Part shown: positions 53,294 to 61,877 of the stretch, one piece after another
Layout: every line of letters begins with the position of its first letter
How positions within the stretch are numbered: the first letter of the stretch is position 1
Source: Nitrobacter sp. NHB1
Lineage (GTDB): Bacteria > Pseudomonadota > Alphaproteobacteria > Rhizobiales > Xanthobacteraceae
Assembly: GCF_036964665.1 (NCBI RefSeq)
Contig: NZ_JBAMDA010000001.1
Coordinates: 186,001-250,000 of the forward strand
DNA: 64,000 nucleotides
Direction of reading: 5' to 3'
Position numbers and translations under genes: made by a program
Notes under the pieces: generated by a model
Told to the model about the DNA's origin: nothing
Seen by the model: only the letters and a program-made list of their open reading frames with translations
Databases searched by the model: none

Positions 53294-54529
53294 ATGCGCG
53301 AAACTGTAGCTTCACCCGCAAACGGAAATCGTCCGATGCACGCACCTGCCGGTCAGCCATCTGGCGTCACAACCTCGGTCGTTGCGGCCGTACGCGGCCT
53401 GCTCGGTTCGCCCGACAAGCGGATTGCGCTGCATGAGCCGGAGTTTCGCGGTGAGGAATGGACCTACGTCAAGGATTGCATCGATACCGGCTGGGTGTCG
53501 TCGGTGGGATCTTATGTCGATCGCTTCGAGCAGGATCTCGCTGCGTTTGTTGGCTGCAAGCACGCGATTGCGACATCCAATGGAACGTCGGCGCTCCACA
53601 TCTGTCTGATCCTGGCGGGTGTCGAGAGCGGCGATGAGGTTCTCATCCCCACCTTGACCTTCATCGCAACCGCGAACGCGGTATCATACATTCACGCGGT
53701 GCCGCATTTTGTCGACAGCGAGACGATCTCCCTCGGCATCGATGCCGAACGGCTCGACAAGTATCTCGAGAGCGTTGCGCAGGTGGTCGACGGCGTTTGC
53801 ATCAATCGCGCCACCGGCCGGCGGATACGGGCACTCGTCGTGATGCACGTATTCGGCCATCCTTCTGATCTCGATGCGCTGATGGAAGTAGCCCGGCGCT
53901 GGAATCTGGTGCTGGTCGAGGATGCCGCGGAGTCGCTCGGTTCCTACTACCATGGACGTCATATCGGCAATTTCGGCCAGTTGGCGGCGCTGAGCTTCAA
54001 CGGCAACAAGGTTGTGACCACTGGTGGCGGCGGCGCCATTCTCACCAACGATTCCGATCTGGCCAAACGGGCCAAGCACATCAGCACGACGGCACGCGTC
54101 GCGCACGAATGGAATTTCCTGCACGATGAGGTCGGCTACAACTACCGGATGCCGAATATCAATGCGGCGCTCGGCTGCGCCCAGCTCGAGCGGTTGGCGT
54201 CGATGGTGGAGCGCAAACGGCGGCTTGCCGATGGCTACGCGAAGGCGTTTGCGACCATCAACGGAGTTCGCTTTGTGGGTGAGCCGCAGGGCACGTCGAG
54301 TAACTACTGGCTCAACGCAATCATGCTGGATAGCGAGCTCGCCTCGCATCGCGACGAATTGCTGGGCGCGCTCAACGATGCCGGCTTCATGTCGCGTCCC
54401 GTATGGACGCTGATGCACAAATTGCCGATGTACCAGTCCTGTCCGCGTATGAATCTTGACGTCGCGGAGCGGATCGAGGCGCAGCTCATCAATCTTCCAA
54501 GCAGTCCGGGACTGGTCGCGTCGTCATGA
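53294..54529 (+). CDS. legC: LegC-type sugar aminotransferase
   Basis: A 411-residue PLP enzyme of the DegT family. An N-terminal extension of about 50 residues precedes RIALHEPEFRGEEWTYVKDC and IDTGWVSSVG, the typical LegC opening. ATSNGTSALHICLILAGV, VVMHVFGHPSDLDALMEVA, VEDAAESLGSYYHGRHIG, the PLP-lysine SFNGNKVVTTGGGG and EVGYNYRMPNINAALGCAQL follow. It aminates C4 of the 4-keto sugar from LegB. It starts two bases after legB and overlaps the epimerase gene by four. Confidence 0.9.
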   Translation: MRETVASPANGNRPMHAPAGQPSGVTTSVVAAVRGLLGSPDKRIALHEPEFRGEEWTYVKDCIDTGWVSSVGSYVDRFEQDLAAFVGCKHAIATSNGTSALHICLILAGVESGDEVLIPTLTFIATANAVSYIHAVPHFVDSETISLGIDAERLDKYLESVAQVVDGVCINRATGRRIRALVVMHVFGHPSDLDALMEVARRWNLVLVEDAAESLGSYYHGRHIGNFGQLAALSFNGNKVVTTGGGGAILTNDSDLAKRAKHISTTARVAHEWNFLHDEVGYNYRMPNINAALGCAQLERLASMVERKRRLADGYAKAFATINGVRFVGEPQGTSSNYWLNAIMLDSELASHRDELLGALNDAGFMSRPVWTLMHKLPMYQSCPRMNLDVAERIEAQLINLPSSPGLVASS

Positions 54530-55692
54530 CCCGCCGCATCTGCGTCGTGACGGGCAGTCGTGCCGAATACGGGCTGCTGCGCTGGATTCTGAGCGATCTG
54601 CGCGACGCTCCCGATGTCGATCTTGAGCTCGTCGTGACGGGAATGCATCTGTCACCGGAATTTGGCAGTACCGTCACGGAAATCGAGAAGGACGGTTTTG
54701 CCATTGCGCGCCGCGTGGATTCGCTGTTGTCGAGCGGTACAGCTGGCGGCGTCGCAAAGTCGATCGGCCTCGGCGTGATCGGCATGTCCGATGCTTTGGA
54801 GGAACTCAAGCCAGACATCGTGCTGGTGCTCGGCGACCGGTTCGAGGTCTTTGCCGCGGTACAGGCTTGTCTCGTGCACAACATTCCCGTCGCCCATATC
54901 GCGGGTGGCGATACGACCGAAGGCGCGATCGATGAAGCCATGCGACATGCCATCACCAAGATGGCGCATGTTCACTTTGTGACAAATCCCGAGTCGGCGC
55001 GCCGGGTGCGGCAACTCGGCGAAGACCCGTCGCGTATCTACCAGGTCGGCAGTCCGGGACTCGATCATTTGCGTCGCCAACCGCTGCTGGATCGGTCGAC
55101 GGTGGAAGCAAGATTGGGCGCGCCGCTGGGCCGGAAGAATCTTCTGATCACCTTTCACCCGGTCACGCTCGAGGCTGCGCACGGCGAAGCGCAGTTCGCC
55201 GCGTTGCTCGATGCGCTCGATATGCTCGATGACGACATCACGCTTTGGTTTACCCATCCGAACGCCGATGCCGGCGGGCGCGCGATGGCGATCAAGCTCA
55301 AGGCGTGGGTAGACGCTCGCTCCGGGCGTGCCCATCTTTATACCTCGCTCGGACAGTCGCTCTACCTCAGTCTGATGGCCCAGGTCGATGCGGTGATCGG
55401 GAATTCCTCCAGCGGGCTCTATGAAGCGCCGTCGCTTAACGTTGCGACGGTCGATATCGGTGACCGGCAATGCGGCCGCCTGGCCGCGGCGTCGGTGCGG
55501 CGTTGCGCGCCGGATCGCGACGCCATTCGCGAGGCTATTGCAAAAGCTATGCAGCTCGATTGTTCGGATACGAAGAATCCCTATGGTGACGGCAAGTCGT
55601 CAGAGCGGATCGTCGAAATCCTGCGGGCACTGCCTCCCGCATCCGAGTTGATCGGCAAGCGGTTCCACATGATTGGACATGCCGATGTCTAA
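54526..55692 (+). CDS. legG: hydrolysing NDP-sugar 2-epimerase, LegG/NeuC-like
   Basis: A 388-residue enzyme that releases the nucleotide and inverts C2 to give the diacetamido-trideoxymannose precursor. It begins ICVVTGSRAEYGLLRWIL, the NeuC/LegG signature, and has VLVLGDRFEVFAAVQACLVH, NIPVAHIAGGDTTEGAIDEA, FHPVT and a C-terminal GNSSSGLYEAPSLNVATVDI sugar-nucleotide region. Position between legC and the NeuB-like synthase supports LegG over NeuC. Start and stop overlap the neighbouring genes. Confidence 0.92.
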   Translation: MTRRICVVTGSRAEYGLLRWILSDLRDAPDVDLELVVTGMHLSPEFGSTVTEIEKDGFAIARRVDSLLSSGTAGGVAKSIGLGVIGMSDALEELKPDIVLVLGDRFEVFAAVQACLVHNIPVAHIAGGDTTEGAIDEAMRHAITKMAHVHFVTNPESARRVRQLGEDPSRIYQVGSPGLDHLRRQPLLDRSTVEARLGAPLGRKNLLITFHPVTLEAAHGEAQFAALLDALDMLDDDITLWFTHPNADAGGRAMAIKLKAWVDARSGRAHLYTSLGQSLYLSLMAQVDAVIGNSSSGLYEAPSLNVATVDIGDRQCGRLAAASVRRCAPDRDAIREAIAKAMQLDCSDTKNPYGDGKSSERIVEILRALPPASELIGKRFHMIGHADV

Positions 55693-56761
55693 GCACACGC
55701 GGATCATCGCTGAAGCGGGCGTCAATCATAACGGTTCGGTCGACCTGGCGCTCAGGCTTGTCGATGTCGCAGCCGATGCTGGCGCCGACATCGTCAAGTT
55801 TCAGACGTTCAAGGCAGATCAGCTCGCCACGTCGAAGGCCGCGAAGGCCGAATATCAGGTGGTCAACACCAACGAATCCGGTTCGCAACTCGACATGCTC
55901 CGTGCGCTGGAATTATCGCCGGCGGATCACCGCGCAATAGCGGATCGCGCCCGCAGCCGGGGTATCGGCTTCATGTCGACCGCGTTCGATGCCGGGAGCC
56001 TGGCGATGCTTGCGGCGTTCGAGATGCCGGCGATCAAGATTCCGTCCGGTGACGTCACCAGCGTCGATCTTCTGTTGCGATCGGCTCGGTTAGGGAAGCC
56101 ATTGATCATGTCGACGGGCATGGCGACCCTCGGAGAGATCGAGCAGGCGCTTGGCGTCGTGGCTTTTGGGCTCATCACAAACAAGGCGCCGGCGTCGCGC
56201 GCGGACTTCGAGGAAGCGTATGGCAGCGATGCGGGGCGCAGCGCCCTGCGCGACAAGGTCACGCTGTTGCATTGTGTGACCGAATATCCTGCGCCGCCGA
56301 AAACGATCAACTTGCATGCGATGACGACCATGGCCGCGGCCTTCGATCTGCCCGTTGGATATTCCGACCATACGATTGGCATCGAAGTGGCGCTTGCGGC
56401 TGTGGCATTGGGTGCGGGGACGATCGAAAAGCACTTTACGCTCGATCGCGGTCTGCCGGGCCCTGATCATAGCGCTTCGCTCGAGCCGGATGAATTGAAG
56501 CAACTGGTAACGTCGATCCGTAACATTGAAAGCGCATTGGGCAGCGCGACCAAGGGACCGGGCGCCCAGGAGATGCGCAATCGCGCCGTGGCCCGCCGGA
56601 GCCTGGTTGCGGCACGCGCAATCCGCAAAGGCAAGATTTTGACGGCCGACATGTTCACAGAGAAGCGGCCGGGGACCGGATTGCCGCCGATCGAGGCACT
56701 GAATCTGATCGGCCGCCCGGCCGGTCGCGACTATCAGCCCGACGACATGATTGAACTATGA
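55685..56761 (+). CDS. legI: nonulosonic acid synthase, LegI/NeuB-like
   Basis: A 358-residue enzyme that condenses the 2,4-diacetamido hexose with phosphoenolpyruvate to the nine-carbon acid. Motifs are RIIAEAGVNHNGSVDLALRL, DIVKFQTFKADQL, KIPSGDVTSVDLLLRSARLG, LHCVTEYPAPPKTINL, VGYSDHTIGIEVALAAVALG and EKHFTLDRGLPGPDH. The last 65 residues form the SAF-type antifreeze domain. ATG 55685 is chosen; in-frame alternatives lie 6-12 bases upstream. The start overlaps legG by eight bases. Confidence 0.93.
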   Translation: MSKHTRIIAEAGVNHNGSVDLALRLVDVAADAGADIVKFQTFKADQLATSKAAKAEYQVVNTNESGSQLDMLRALELSPADHRAIADRARSRGIGFMSTAFDAGSLAMLAAFEMPAIKIPSGDVTSVDLLLRSARLGKPLIMSTGMATLGEIEQALGVVAFGLITNKAPASRADFEEAYGSDAGRSALRDKVTLLHCVTEYPAPPKTINLHAMTTMAAAFDLPVGYSDHTIGIEVALAAVALGAGTIEKHFTLDRGLPGPDHSASLEPDELKQLVTSIRNIESALGSATKGPGAQEMRNRAVARRSLVAARAIRKGKILTADMFTEKRPGTGLPPIEALNLIGRPAGRDYQPDDMIEL

Positions 56762-57405
56762 AGCCCGTAATTGTCATTGGAGCCGGCGGACATGCCGCCG
56801 TTATCGCCGATGCCCTGCAAGCTGCGGGCGTCAACGTCCTTGGCTTTACCGATGCCGATCCGGCCAAGCATCAATCGAAGCAGTGTGATCTGCCGGTGCT
56901 CGGCAGCGATGCAACGGTGCTGGCCGGTAGCGACCGGAACGACGTCCTGCTGGCAAACGGCGTCGGGGGTGTGAAAGGAACCGATGTCCGGCGAGCTCTG
57001 CAACAGCGTCTTCAGGAAGAAGGCTGGCGGTTCGCGACCGTAATCCACCCGACAGCGATCGTCTCGCGCCATGCGCGGATTGGAAACGGTGCACAGCTTC
57101 TCGCGGGTAGCATTGTTCAGGCCTTGGCCGCGATCGGTGAAGGGGCGATTGTGAACACGGCCGCTGTTGTCGAGCACGACGCAGATGTGGGGGACTACGT
57201 TCACGTCGCGCCGCGTGCGCTGCTGTGTGGCGCCGTGACGGTTGGGAATTACAGTCACATCGGGGCCGGCGCGGTCGTGCGTCAGGGAATCCGGCTCGGA
57301 GAGCGCACGCTGGTCGGCGCCGGAGCTGTCGTCGTCAAGGATTTCGATGGCGGCGGAGAACTGGTCGGCATGCCGGCCCGCTCTTCTGCCGAGGGGATCG
57401 CATGA
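56758..57405 (+). CDS. NeuD/PglD-like sugar N- or O-acetyltransferase
   Basis: A 215-residue enzyme with an N-terminal Rossmann-like part (PVIVIGAGGHAAVIADALQA) and a left-handed beta-helix of hexapeptide repeats (ARIGNGAQLLAGSIVQALAA, VGDYVHVAPRALLCGAVTVG, SHIGAGAVVRQGIRLGERTL). In bacillosamine and legionaminic pathways the matching enzyme (PglD/LegH) acetylates the C4 amine made by LegC. It has four-base overlaps at both ends. An O-acetyltransferase role as in NeuD is possible. Confidence 0.85.
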   Translation: MKPVIVIGAGGHAAVIADALQAAGVNVLGFTDADPAKHQSKQCDLPVLGSDATVLAGSDRNDVLLANGVGGVKGTDVRRALQQRLQEEGWRFATVIHPTAIVSRHARIGNGAQLLAGSIVQALAAIGEGAIVNTAAVVEHDADVGDYVHVAPRALLCGAVTVGNYSHIGAGAVVRQGIRLGERTLVGAGAVVVKDFDGGGELVGMPARSSAEGIA

Positions 57406-58451
57406 GGAACTGGGAGACCATTCTGGTCGACCCGGAGCTGTCGCTGCGGGATGCACTCGAGAAAATCGACAAGGCGGGAACGCGCATGGTTCTCGTCGTC
57501 GATGCCAACCGCCGATTGCTCGGGACGCTCAGCGATGGCGACGTGCGTCGTGGACTTCTGCGCGGGCTTGCGCTGACCGACAAGGTTGCGCAATCGATGC
57601 ATCTCAATCCGATCGTTGCGAAATCGAACGAGGATATTCAGGCCATCGTCGCCTCGATGCGGAACAGGGGCGTCTATCAGATGCCCATCGTCGATCCGCA
57701 GGGTATCGTCGTTGGTCTGCAGACCATCGACGATCTGCTGACGACGCCAAAGCGCGACAACTGGGTTGTGATCATGGCCGGCGGCCGGGGAACGCGGCTG
57801 GCCGAACTCACCAGCGAGACCCCGAAGCCGATGCTGAAGGTAGGCTCGAGGCCCCTGCTCGAAACGATCATTTCGAGCTTCGCGCAGCAGGGCTTCCGGC
57901 GCGTCGTCCTGGCCGTCGGCTACAGGGCCGGGCAGATCGAGGATCACTTCGGCAACGGGGCATCGTTTGGCGTGGATATCTCGTATCTCCGCGAGGACAG
58001 GCCGCTCGGGACCGCGGGCGCATTGAGCTTGCTGACCGAGCAGCCGACGCTGCCCCTGGTCGTGACCAATGCCGATCTTCTGACCAAGGAAAATTATGGT
58101 CACATGCTCGACCGGCATGTTGAGTCGAAGGCCGACGGCACCATGGCCGTTCGGACCTACGACATGCAGGTTCCGTTCGGCGTCGTGCGCGAAGGCGACG
58201 CCGGCATCGAGGCGATCGAGGAGAAGCCGGTTCAGAGCTTCGTCGTCAACGCAGGCATGTATGTCCTGTCGCCCTCGAGTCTCGGCCTGATTCCGAAAAA
58301 CATGACGTTCGACATGCCGTCGCTGTTCGACGCGATGATGCGGCAGGGAATGAAGACGCGGTGTCATCACATCGATGGCTACTGGCTCGATATCGGCCGG
58401 ATGGCCGATTACGAACGGGCCAACATAGACTTCGCCGAGATTTTCCGATGA
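57402..58451 (+). CDS. CBS-domain nucleotidyltransferase, PtmE-like
   Basis: A 349-residue protein with two CBS domains (residues about 1-115; MVLVVDANRRLLGTLSDGDV, YQMPIVDPQGIVVGLQTIDD) followed by a sugar-1-phosphate nucleotidyltransferase domain (WVVIMAGGRGTRLAELTSET then PKPMLKVGSRPLLE, LREDRPLGTAGALSLL, VTNADLLT). Campylobacter PtmE, with the same layout, makes the GDP-linked glucosamine used for legionaminic acid, so this gene points to a GDP-sugar route (inference). The ATG at 57402 overlaps the acetyltransferase stop; the frame is open upstream. Confidence 0.85.
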   Translation: MRNWETILVDPELSLRDALEKIDKAGTRMVLVVDANRRLLGTLSDGDVRRGLLRGLALTDKVAQSMHLNPIVAKSNEDIQAIVASMRNRGVYQMPIVDPQGIVVGLQTIDDLLTTPKRDNWVVIMAGGRGTRLAELTSETPKPMLKVGSRPLLETIISSFAQQGFRRVVLAVGYRAGQIEDHFGNGASFGVDISYLREDRPLGTAGALSLLTEQPTLPLVVTNADLLTKENYGHMLDRHVESKADGTMAVRTYDMQVPFGVVREGDAGIEAIEEKPVQSFVVNAGMYVLSPSSLGLIPKNMTFDMPSLFDAMMRQGMKTRCHHIDGYWLDIGRMADYERANIDFAEIFR

Positions 58452-59137
58452 TCGATGGACAATCAGTTCTCGCGGTCATCACAGCCCGCGGCGGATCGAA
58501 AGGCGTTCCTGGCAAGAACATCATGCCGATCGCCGGCCGCCCGCTGATCCAGTGGACCATCGACGCCGCGCGCGGATCGCGCCATGTGGACCGGCTGATC
58601 CTGTCGTCAGACGACGCGGCAATCATCGAGGTCGCCAGGAATGCCGGATGCGACGTGCCGTTCGTCCGCGATGCTGCGCTCGCGACCGACGAGGCCTCGT
58701 CGATGGATGTGGTGGCGGATGCGCTGGGTCGTGTGCCGGGTTATGAGATCGTTGTTCTCTTGCAGCCGACGTCGCCGCTGCGGATCGCTGCCGACATCGA
58801 CGGTGCACTGATGCGATTGATCGAAAGCGGTGCGCCGGCCTGTGTCAGCGTCCGCGAGGCCGACGACCATCCGTATTGGACCTTTCGAGTCGATCCGGCT
58901 GGCCGCCTCGCGCGGTTTGCCGAGCCGGACGGTGGTATGCCGCAGCGTCGACAGGATCTGCCGCAGGCGTGGTGCCTGAACGGCGCGGTCTATGCGGCAC
59001 GCACCGACTGGTTCATGCGAACGCGGACATTCCTCTCGGCCGCGACCGTAGGTTTTCCGATGCCGGCCGAGCGCTCGCTCGACATCGATACATTCGCCGA
59101 CATCGAGCAGTTCAAAAAGATTGCAGGAGAGAAATGA
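58448..59137 (+). CDS. legF: CMP-nonulosonic acid synthetase, LegF/NeuA-like
   Basis: A 229-residue cytidylyltransferase that activates the nonulosonic acid with CTP. The N-terminal VLAVITARGGSKGVPGKNIM then PIAGRPLIQWTI is the NeuA/LegF/PseF nucleotide-binding signature; ILSSDDAAIIEVARNAGCDV and VVLLQPTSPLR are also typical. Placement after LegI and the PtmE-like gene favours LegF. The start and stop both overlap neighbours by four bases. Confidence 0.92.
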   Translation: MIDGQSVLAVITARGGSKGVPGKNIMPIAGRPLIQWTIDAARGSRHVDRLILSSDDAAIIEVARNAGCDVPFVRDAALATDEASSMDVVADALGRVPGYEIVVLLQPTSPLRIAADIDGALMRLIESGAPACVSVREADDHPYWTFRVDPAGRLARFAEPDGGMPQRRQDLPQAWCLNGAVYAARTDWFMRTRTFLSAATVGFPMPAERSLDIDTFADIEQFKKIAGEK

Positions 59138-60456
59138 TAATGGATCGCTATCCCCGTCACCGTGACGTCGACATGACGCCGTTTTTGTCCGAGCGACCCA
59201 ATCATGCGCGTTATGGCCTGCCGTTGCAGGTCTGCTACTGCAAGAGCTGCGTCATTTCCAACCAGCGTCCTAACTCCGCGGTTGAATACGAGCACACGAA
59301 GGACAGCAAGAAGAAGACCATTAATTTCGATGATGAAGGCGTCTGCGATGCGTGTCGCGTTGCGGAGAATAAGACCAAGACCATCGACTGGATGGCTCGC
59401 GAAAAGGAATTGCGCGAACTCTGCGATCGCCATCGCAAGACCAATGGATCGTATGACTGCATCCTGCCAGGATCTGGCGGCAAGGACAGCTTTTATGCAG
59501 CGCACATCCTGAAGACAAAATACAACATGCATCCGCTGACGGTGACGTGGGCGCCTCACATTTATACGGACTGGGGATGGCGCAATTTCCAGTCATGGAT
59601 TCATGCTGGCTTCGATAACTTTCTTTGTACGCCGAACGGCCGGGTTCACCGTCTGGTCACGCGCCTCGCCGTGGAAAACCTATTCCATCCATTTCAGCCC
59701 TTCATTTTCGGTCAGAAGGCGTTGGCGCCGAAGATGGCGCTGCTGCACAAGATCCCGCTGGTTTTCTACGGCGAGAACGAAGCCGAATACGGTAACCCGG
59801 TTGCCGATACGCAAACGGCACGTCGCGACTGGTCGTACTTTGCGGCTCAGGACAAATCCAAAATCTACCTGGGCGGGACATCCGTCGCCGACTTGCAAAA
59901 TCAGTTCGGTGTCGATCCGCACGAACTGCAGCCTTATATGCCTGCCGATCCCGCCGAGATCGAGCGCCAGAAGGTCGAGGTGCACTATCTCGGCTACTAT
60001 CTGAAGTGGCATCCGCAGAGCTGCTATTACTACGCCGTCGAGCATGGCGGCTTCCAGGCTTCGCCTGAGCGTACGGCGGGGACTTACAGCAAATACAACA
60101 GCATCGACGATCGCATTGATGATTTTCACTACTACACGACGTTCATCAAGTTTGGCATCGGCCGAGCGACCTACGATGCGGCGCAGGAAATTCGCTCCCG
60201 CGACATCACGCGCGAAGAAGGCGTCAGTCTCGCTCGCCGTTTCGACGGCGAGTTCCCCGAGCGCTTTGCCGAGGAAATCTTCCGTTATCTGAGCATTTCC
60301 GAAAACGAATTTCCGGAAGCGTCGAAGATGTTCGAGCAGCCCATTATGGATCGTCGATATTTCGATAATCTGGCTGACTCTTTCAGATCACCGCATCTCT
60401 GGAAATACGAGAAGGGCGAATGGTCGCTGCGCAAGACTGTCTGGAACGAAGAGTAA
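59134..60456 (+). CDS. N-acetyl sugar amidotransferase (PseA/WbpG-like)
   Basis: A 440-residue PP-loop enzyme with ILPGSGGKDSFYAAHIL (SGGKDS motif) and two CxxC pairs in the first 90 residues (CYCKSCVISNQRP, GVCDACRVAE) that probably hold zinc. Family members convert an N-acetyl group to an acetamidino group, with ammonia supplied by a HisH/HisF-like pair. Here it is followed at once by those genes, so the nonulosonic acid is probably amidinated. GGAGAG precedes the ATG at 59134, which overlaps the LegF stop. Confidence 0.9.
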   Translation: MIMDRYPRHRDVDMTPFLSERPNHARYGLPLQVCYCKSCVISNQRPNSAVEYEHTKDSKKKTINFDDEGVCDACRVAENKTKTIDWMAREKELRELCDRHRKTNGSYDCILPGSGGKDSFYAAHILKTKYNMHPLTVTWAPHIYTDWGWRNFQSWIHAGFDNFLCTPNGRVHRLVTRLAVENLFHPFQPFIFGQKALAPKMALLHKIPLVFYGENEAEYGNPVADTQTARRDWSYFAAQDKSKIYLGGTSVADLQNQFGVDPHELQPYMPADPAEIERQKVEVHYLGYYLKWHPQSCYYYAVEHGGFQASPERTAGTYSKYNSIDDRIDDFHYYTTFIKFGIGRATYDAAQEIRSRDITREEGVSLARRFDGEFPERFAEEIFRYLSISENEFPEASKMFEQPIMDRRYFDNLADSFRSPHLWKYEKGEWSLRKTVWNEE

Positions 60457-60459
60457 CAC

Positions 60460-61218
60460 GTGACCAACGTACGGCTCATCGCTCGGCTCGACGTCAAGGG
60501 CCCCAATCTGATCAAGGGGATTCATCTTGAGGGACTGCGCGTCATTGGCGATCCCCAGGAGTTCGCGCGACGCTATTACGAGCAAGGCGCAGATGAACTC
60601 ATTTATATCGACATTGTTGCGAGCCTTTACGGGCGAAACAACTTGATGGACATCGTTCAGCATGCGGCCCGCGATGTCTTCGTGCCGATGACCGTTGGCG
60701 GGGGCATTCGCAGTTCCGACGATGTTCGTGATCTGCTGCGTGCCGGCGCGGACAAGGTTACGATCAATACGGCGGTGGTGAAGCGGCCTGAATTGATCAC
60801 CGAAGTCTCGCGTCGCTTCGGCTCGCAATGCATGGTGCTCTCGATCGAGGCGAAATCGCGCAGCGATGGCCGCTGGGAGGTCTATACCGATTGCGGTCGC
60901 GAACGTTCGGGTATCGATGCCGTTGAATGGGCGCAGCGCGGTATCGAGCTTGGCGCCGGCGAAATTCTGCTGACTTCGATCGATCGCGAGGGAACCCGGA
61001 AGGGTTTTGATGTGGAGTTGACCAAGGCTGTAGCTTCTGCCGTGTCCGTTCCCGTTGTAGCAAGTGGAGGATACGGCGAGGCGCGTCATCTTGCGGAGGT
61101 TGTTTCGGCCGGCGCGGACGCGGTCGCGATCGCGGACGCGCTCCACTACAATCGCGCGACAATATCTCAGTTGAGAGACGTTGCGCGTTCCCAGAACATT
61201 CCGGTGAGGCAGACGTGA
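60460..61218 (+). CDS. HisF-like subunit for sugar amidination
   Basis: A 252-residue beta/alpha-barrel of the HisF family ([72 protein letters not shown]). True HisF uses Asp11 and Asp130; this protein keeps Asp11 but has Glu at residue 130 (SIEAK). That, and its place between the PseA-like and HisH-like genes, shows it serves the sugar amidotransferase, passing ammonia from the HisH partner, not histidine synthesis. Starts with GTG; overlaps the HisH-like gene by four bases. Confidence 0.9.
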   Translation: MTNVRLIARLDVKGPNLIKGIHLEGLRVIGDPQEFARRYYEQGADELIYIDIVASLYGRNNLMDIVQHAARDVFVPMTVGGGIRSSDDVRDLLRAGADKVTINTAVVKRPELITEVSRRFGSQCMVLSIEAKSRSDGRWEVYTDCGRERSGIDAVEWAQRGIELGAGEILLTSIDREGTRKGFDVELTKAVASAVSVPVVASGGYGEARHLAEVVSAGADAVAIADALHYNRATISQLRDVARSQNIPVRQT

Positions 61219-61859
61219 GCAGGCCGGAAATTACTGTCATCGACTACGGCATTGGCAATCTCTTCAGTGTGAAGCGGGCGCTGGAGTACTGTGGTGCGAA
61301 CGTCAGGATGTCGTCGAAAGCGGCCGATATTGTTAATGCCGATCGACTTCTATTACCCGGCGTCGGCGCCTTTGCCGACGGCATGCAGGGATTGCGCGAT
61401 CGCGATCTTGTCGAGCCGCTGACGCAATTCGCCGCGACGGGGCGGCCGTTGCTCGGTATCTGTCTCGGAATGCAAATGCTGGCGACTGCCAGCGAGGAAT
61501 TCGGCGAGCATCAGGGGCTTGGATTGATACCTGGACGCGTCAAACAAGTGCCGTTACGGACCGTTGAGGGTAACCCTCACAAGATTCCTCATATCGGCTG
61601 GAGTGAAATATTTCCAACGTCGGACGGTGGCTGGAAGGGAACGATGCTGGAGGATACGGCGGCGGGTGCGCCGGTCTATCTCGTACATTCATTTCATCAT
61701 GTTCCGGAGAATCCCGCACATCTGCTTGCCGACTGCGACTATGGCGGGCATCGCGTGACGGCGGCCATTCGCTCGGGTCCGATATTGGGAGCGCAATTCC
61801 ATCCGGAAAAGAGCGGCAGCGAAGGCCTGAAAATGATGGCTGCGTTTCTTCGGCTATAA
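61215..61859 (+). CDS. HisH-like glutamine amidotransferase for sugar amidination
   Basis: A 214-residue class I glutaminase. ITVIDYGIGNLFSVKRALEY opens the protein. The catalytic cysteine is in LLGICLGMQML (about Cys83), and the His and Glu in GAQFHPEKSGSEGL. It releases ammonia from glutamine for the HisF-like barrel and the amidotransferase. GTG start inside the previous stop. A histidine-biosynthetic hisH would normally sit with hisA, hisB or hisF of standard type. Confidence 0.9.
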   Translation: MSRPEITVIDYGIGNLFSVKRALEYCGANVRMSSKAADIVNADRLLLPGVGAFADGMQGLRDRDLVEPLTQFAATGRPLLGICLGMQMLATASEEFGEHQGLGLIPGRVKQVPLRTVEGNPHKIPHIGWSEIFPTSDGGWKGTMLEDTAAGAPVYLVHSFHHVPENPAHLLADCDYGGHRVTAAIRSGPILGAQFHPEKSGSEGLKMMAAFLRL

Positions 61860-61877
61860 GCACGCGCAGTATCCGAC

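Noticed and set aside
52407-53360. 317-codon minus-strand frame opposite legB
   Set aside because: legB has all SDR motifs and fits the operon; the antisense frame has none.
60460-61859. Histidine biosynthesis hisF-hisH
   Set aside because: No other his genes are present, Glu replaces Asp130 in the HisF-like protein, and both follow a PseA-like amidotransferase gene.
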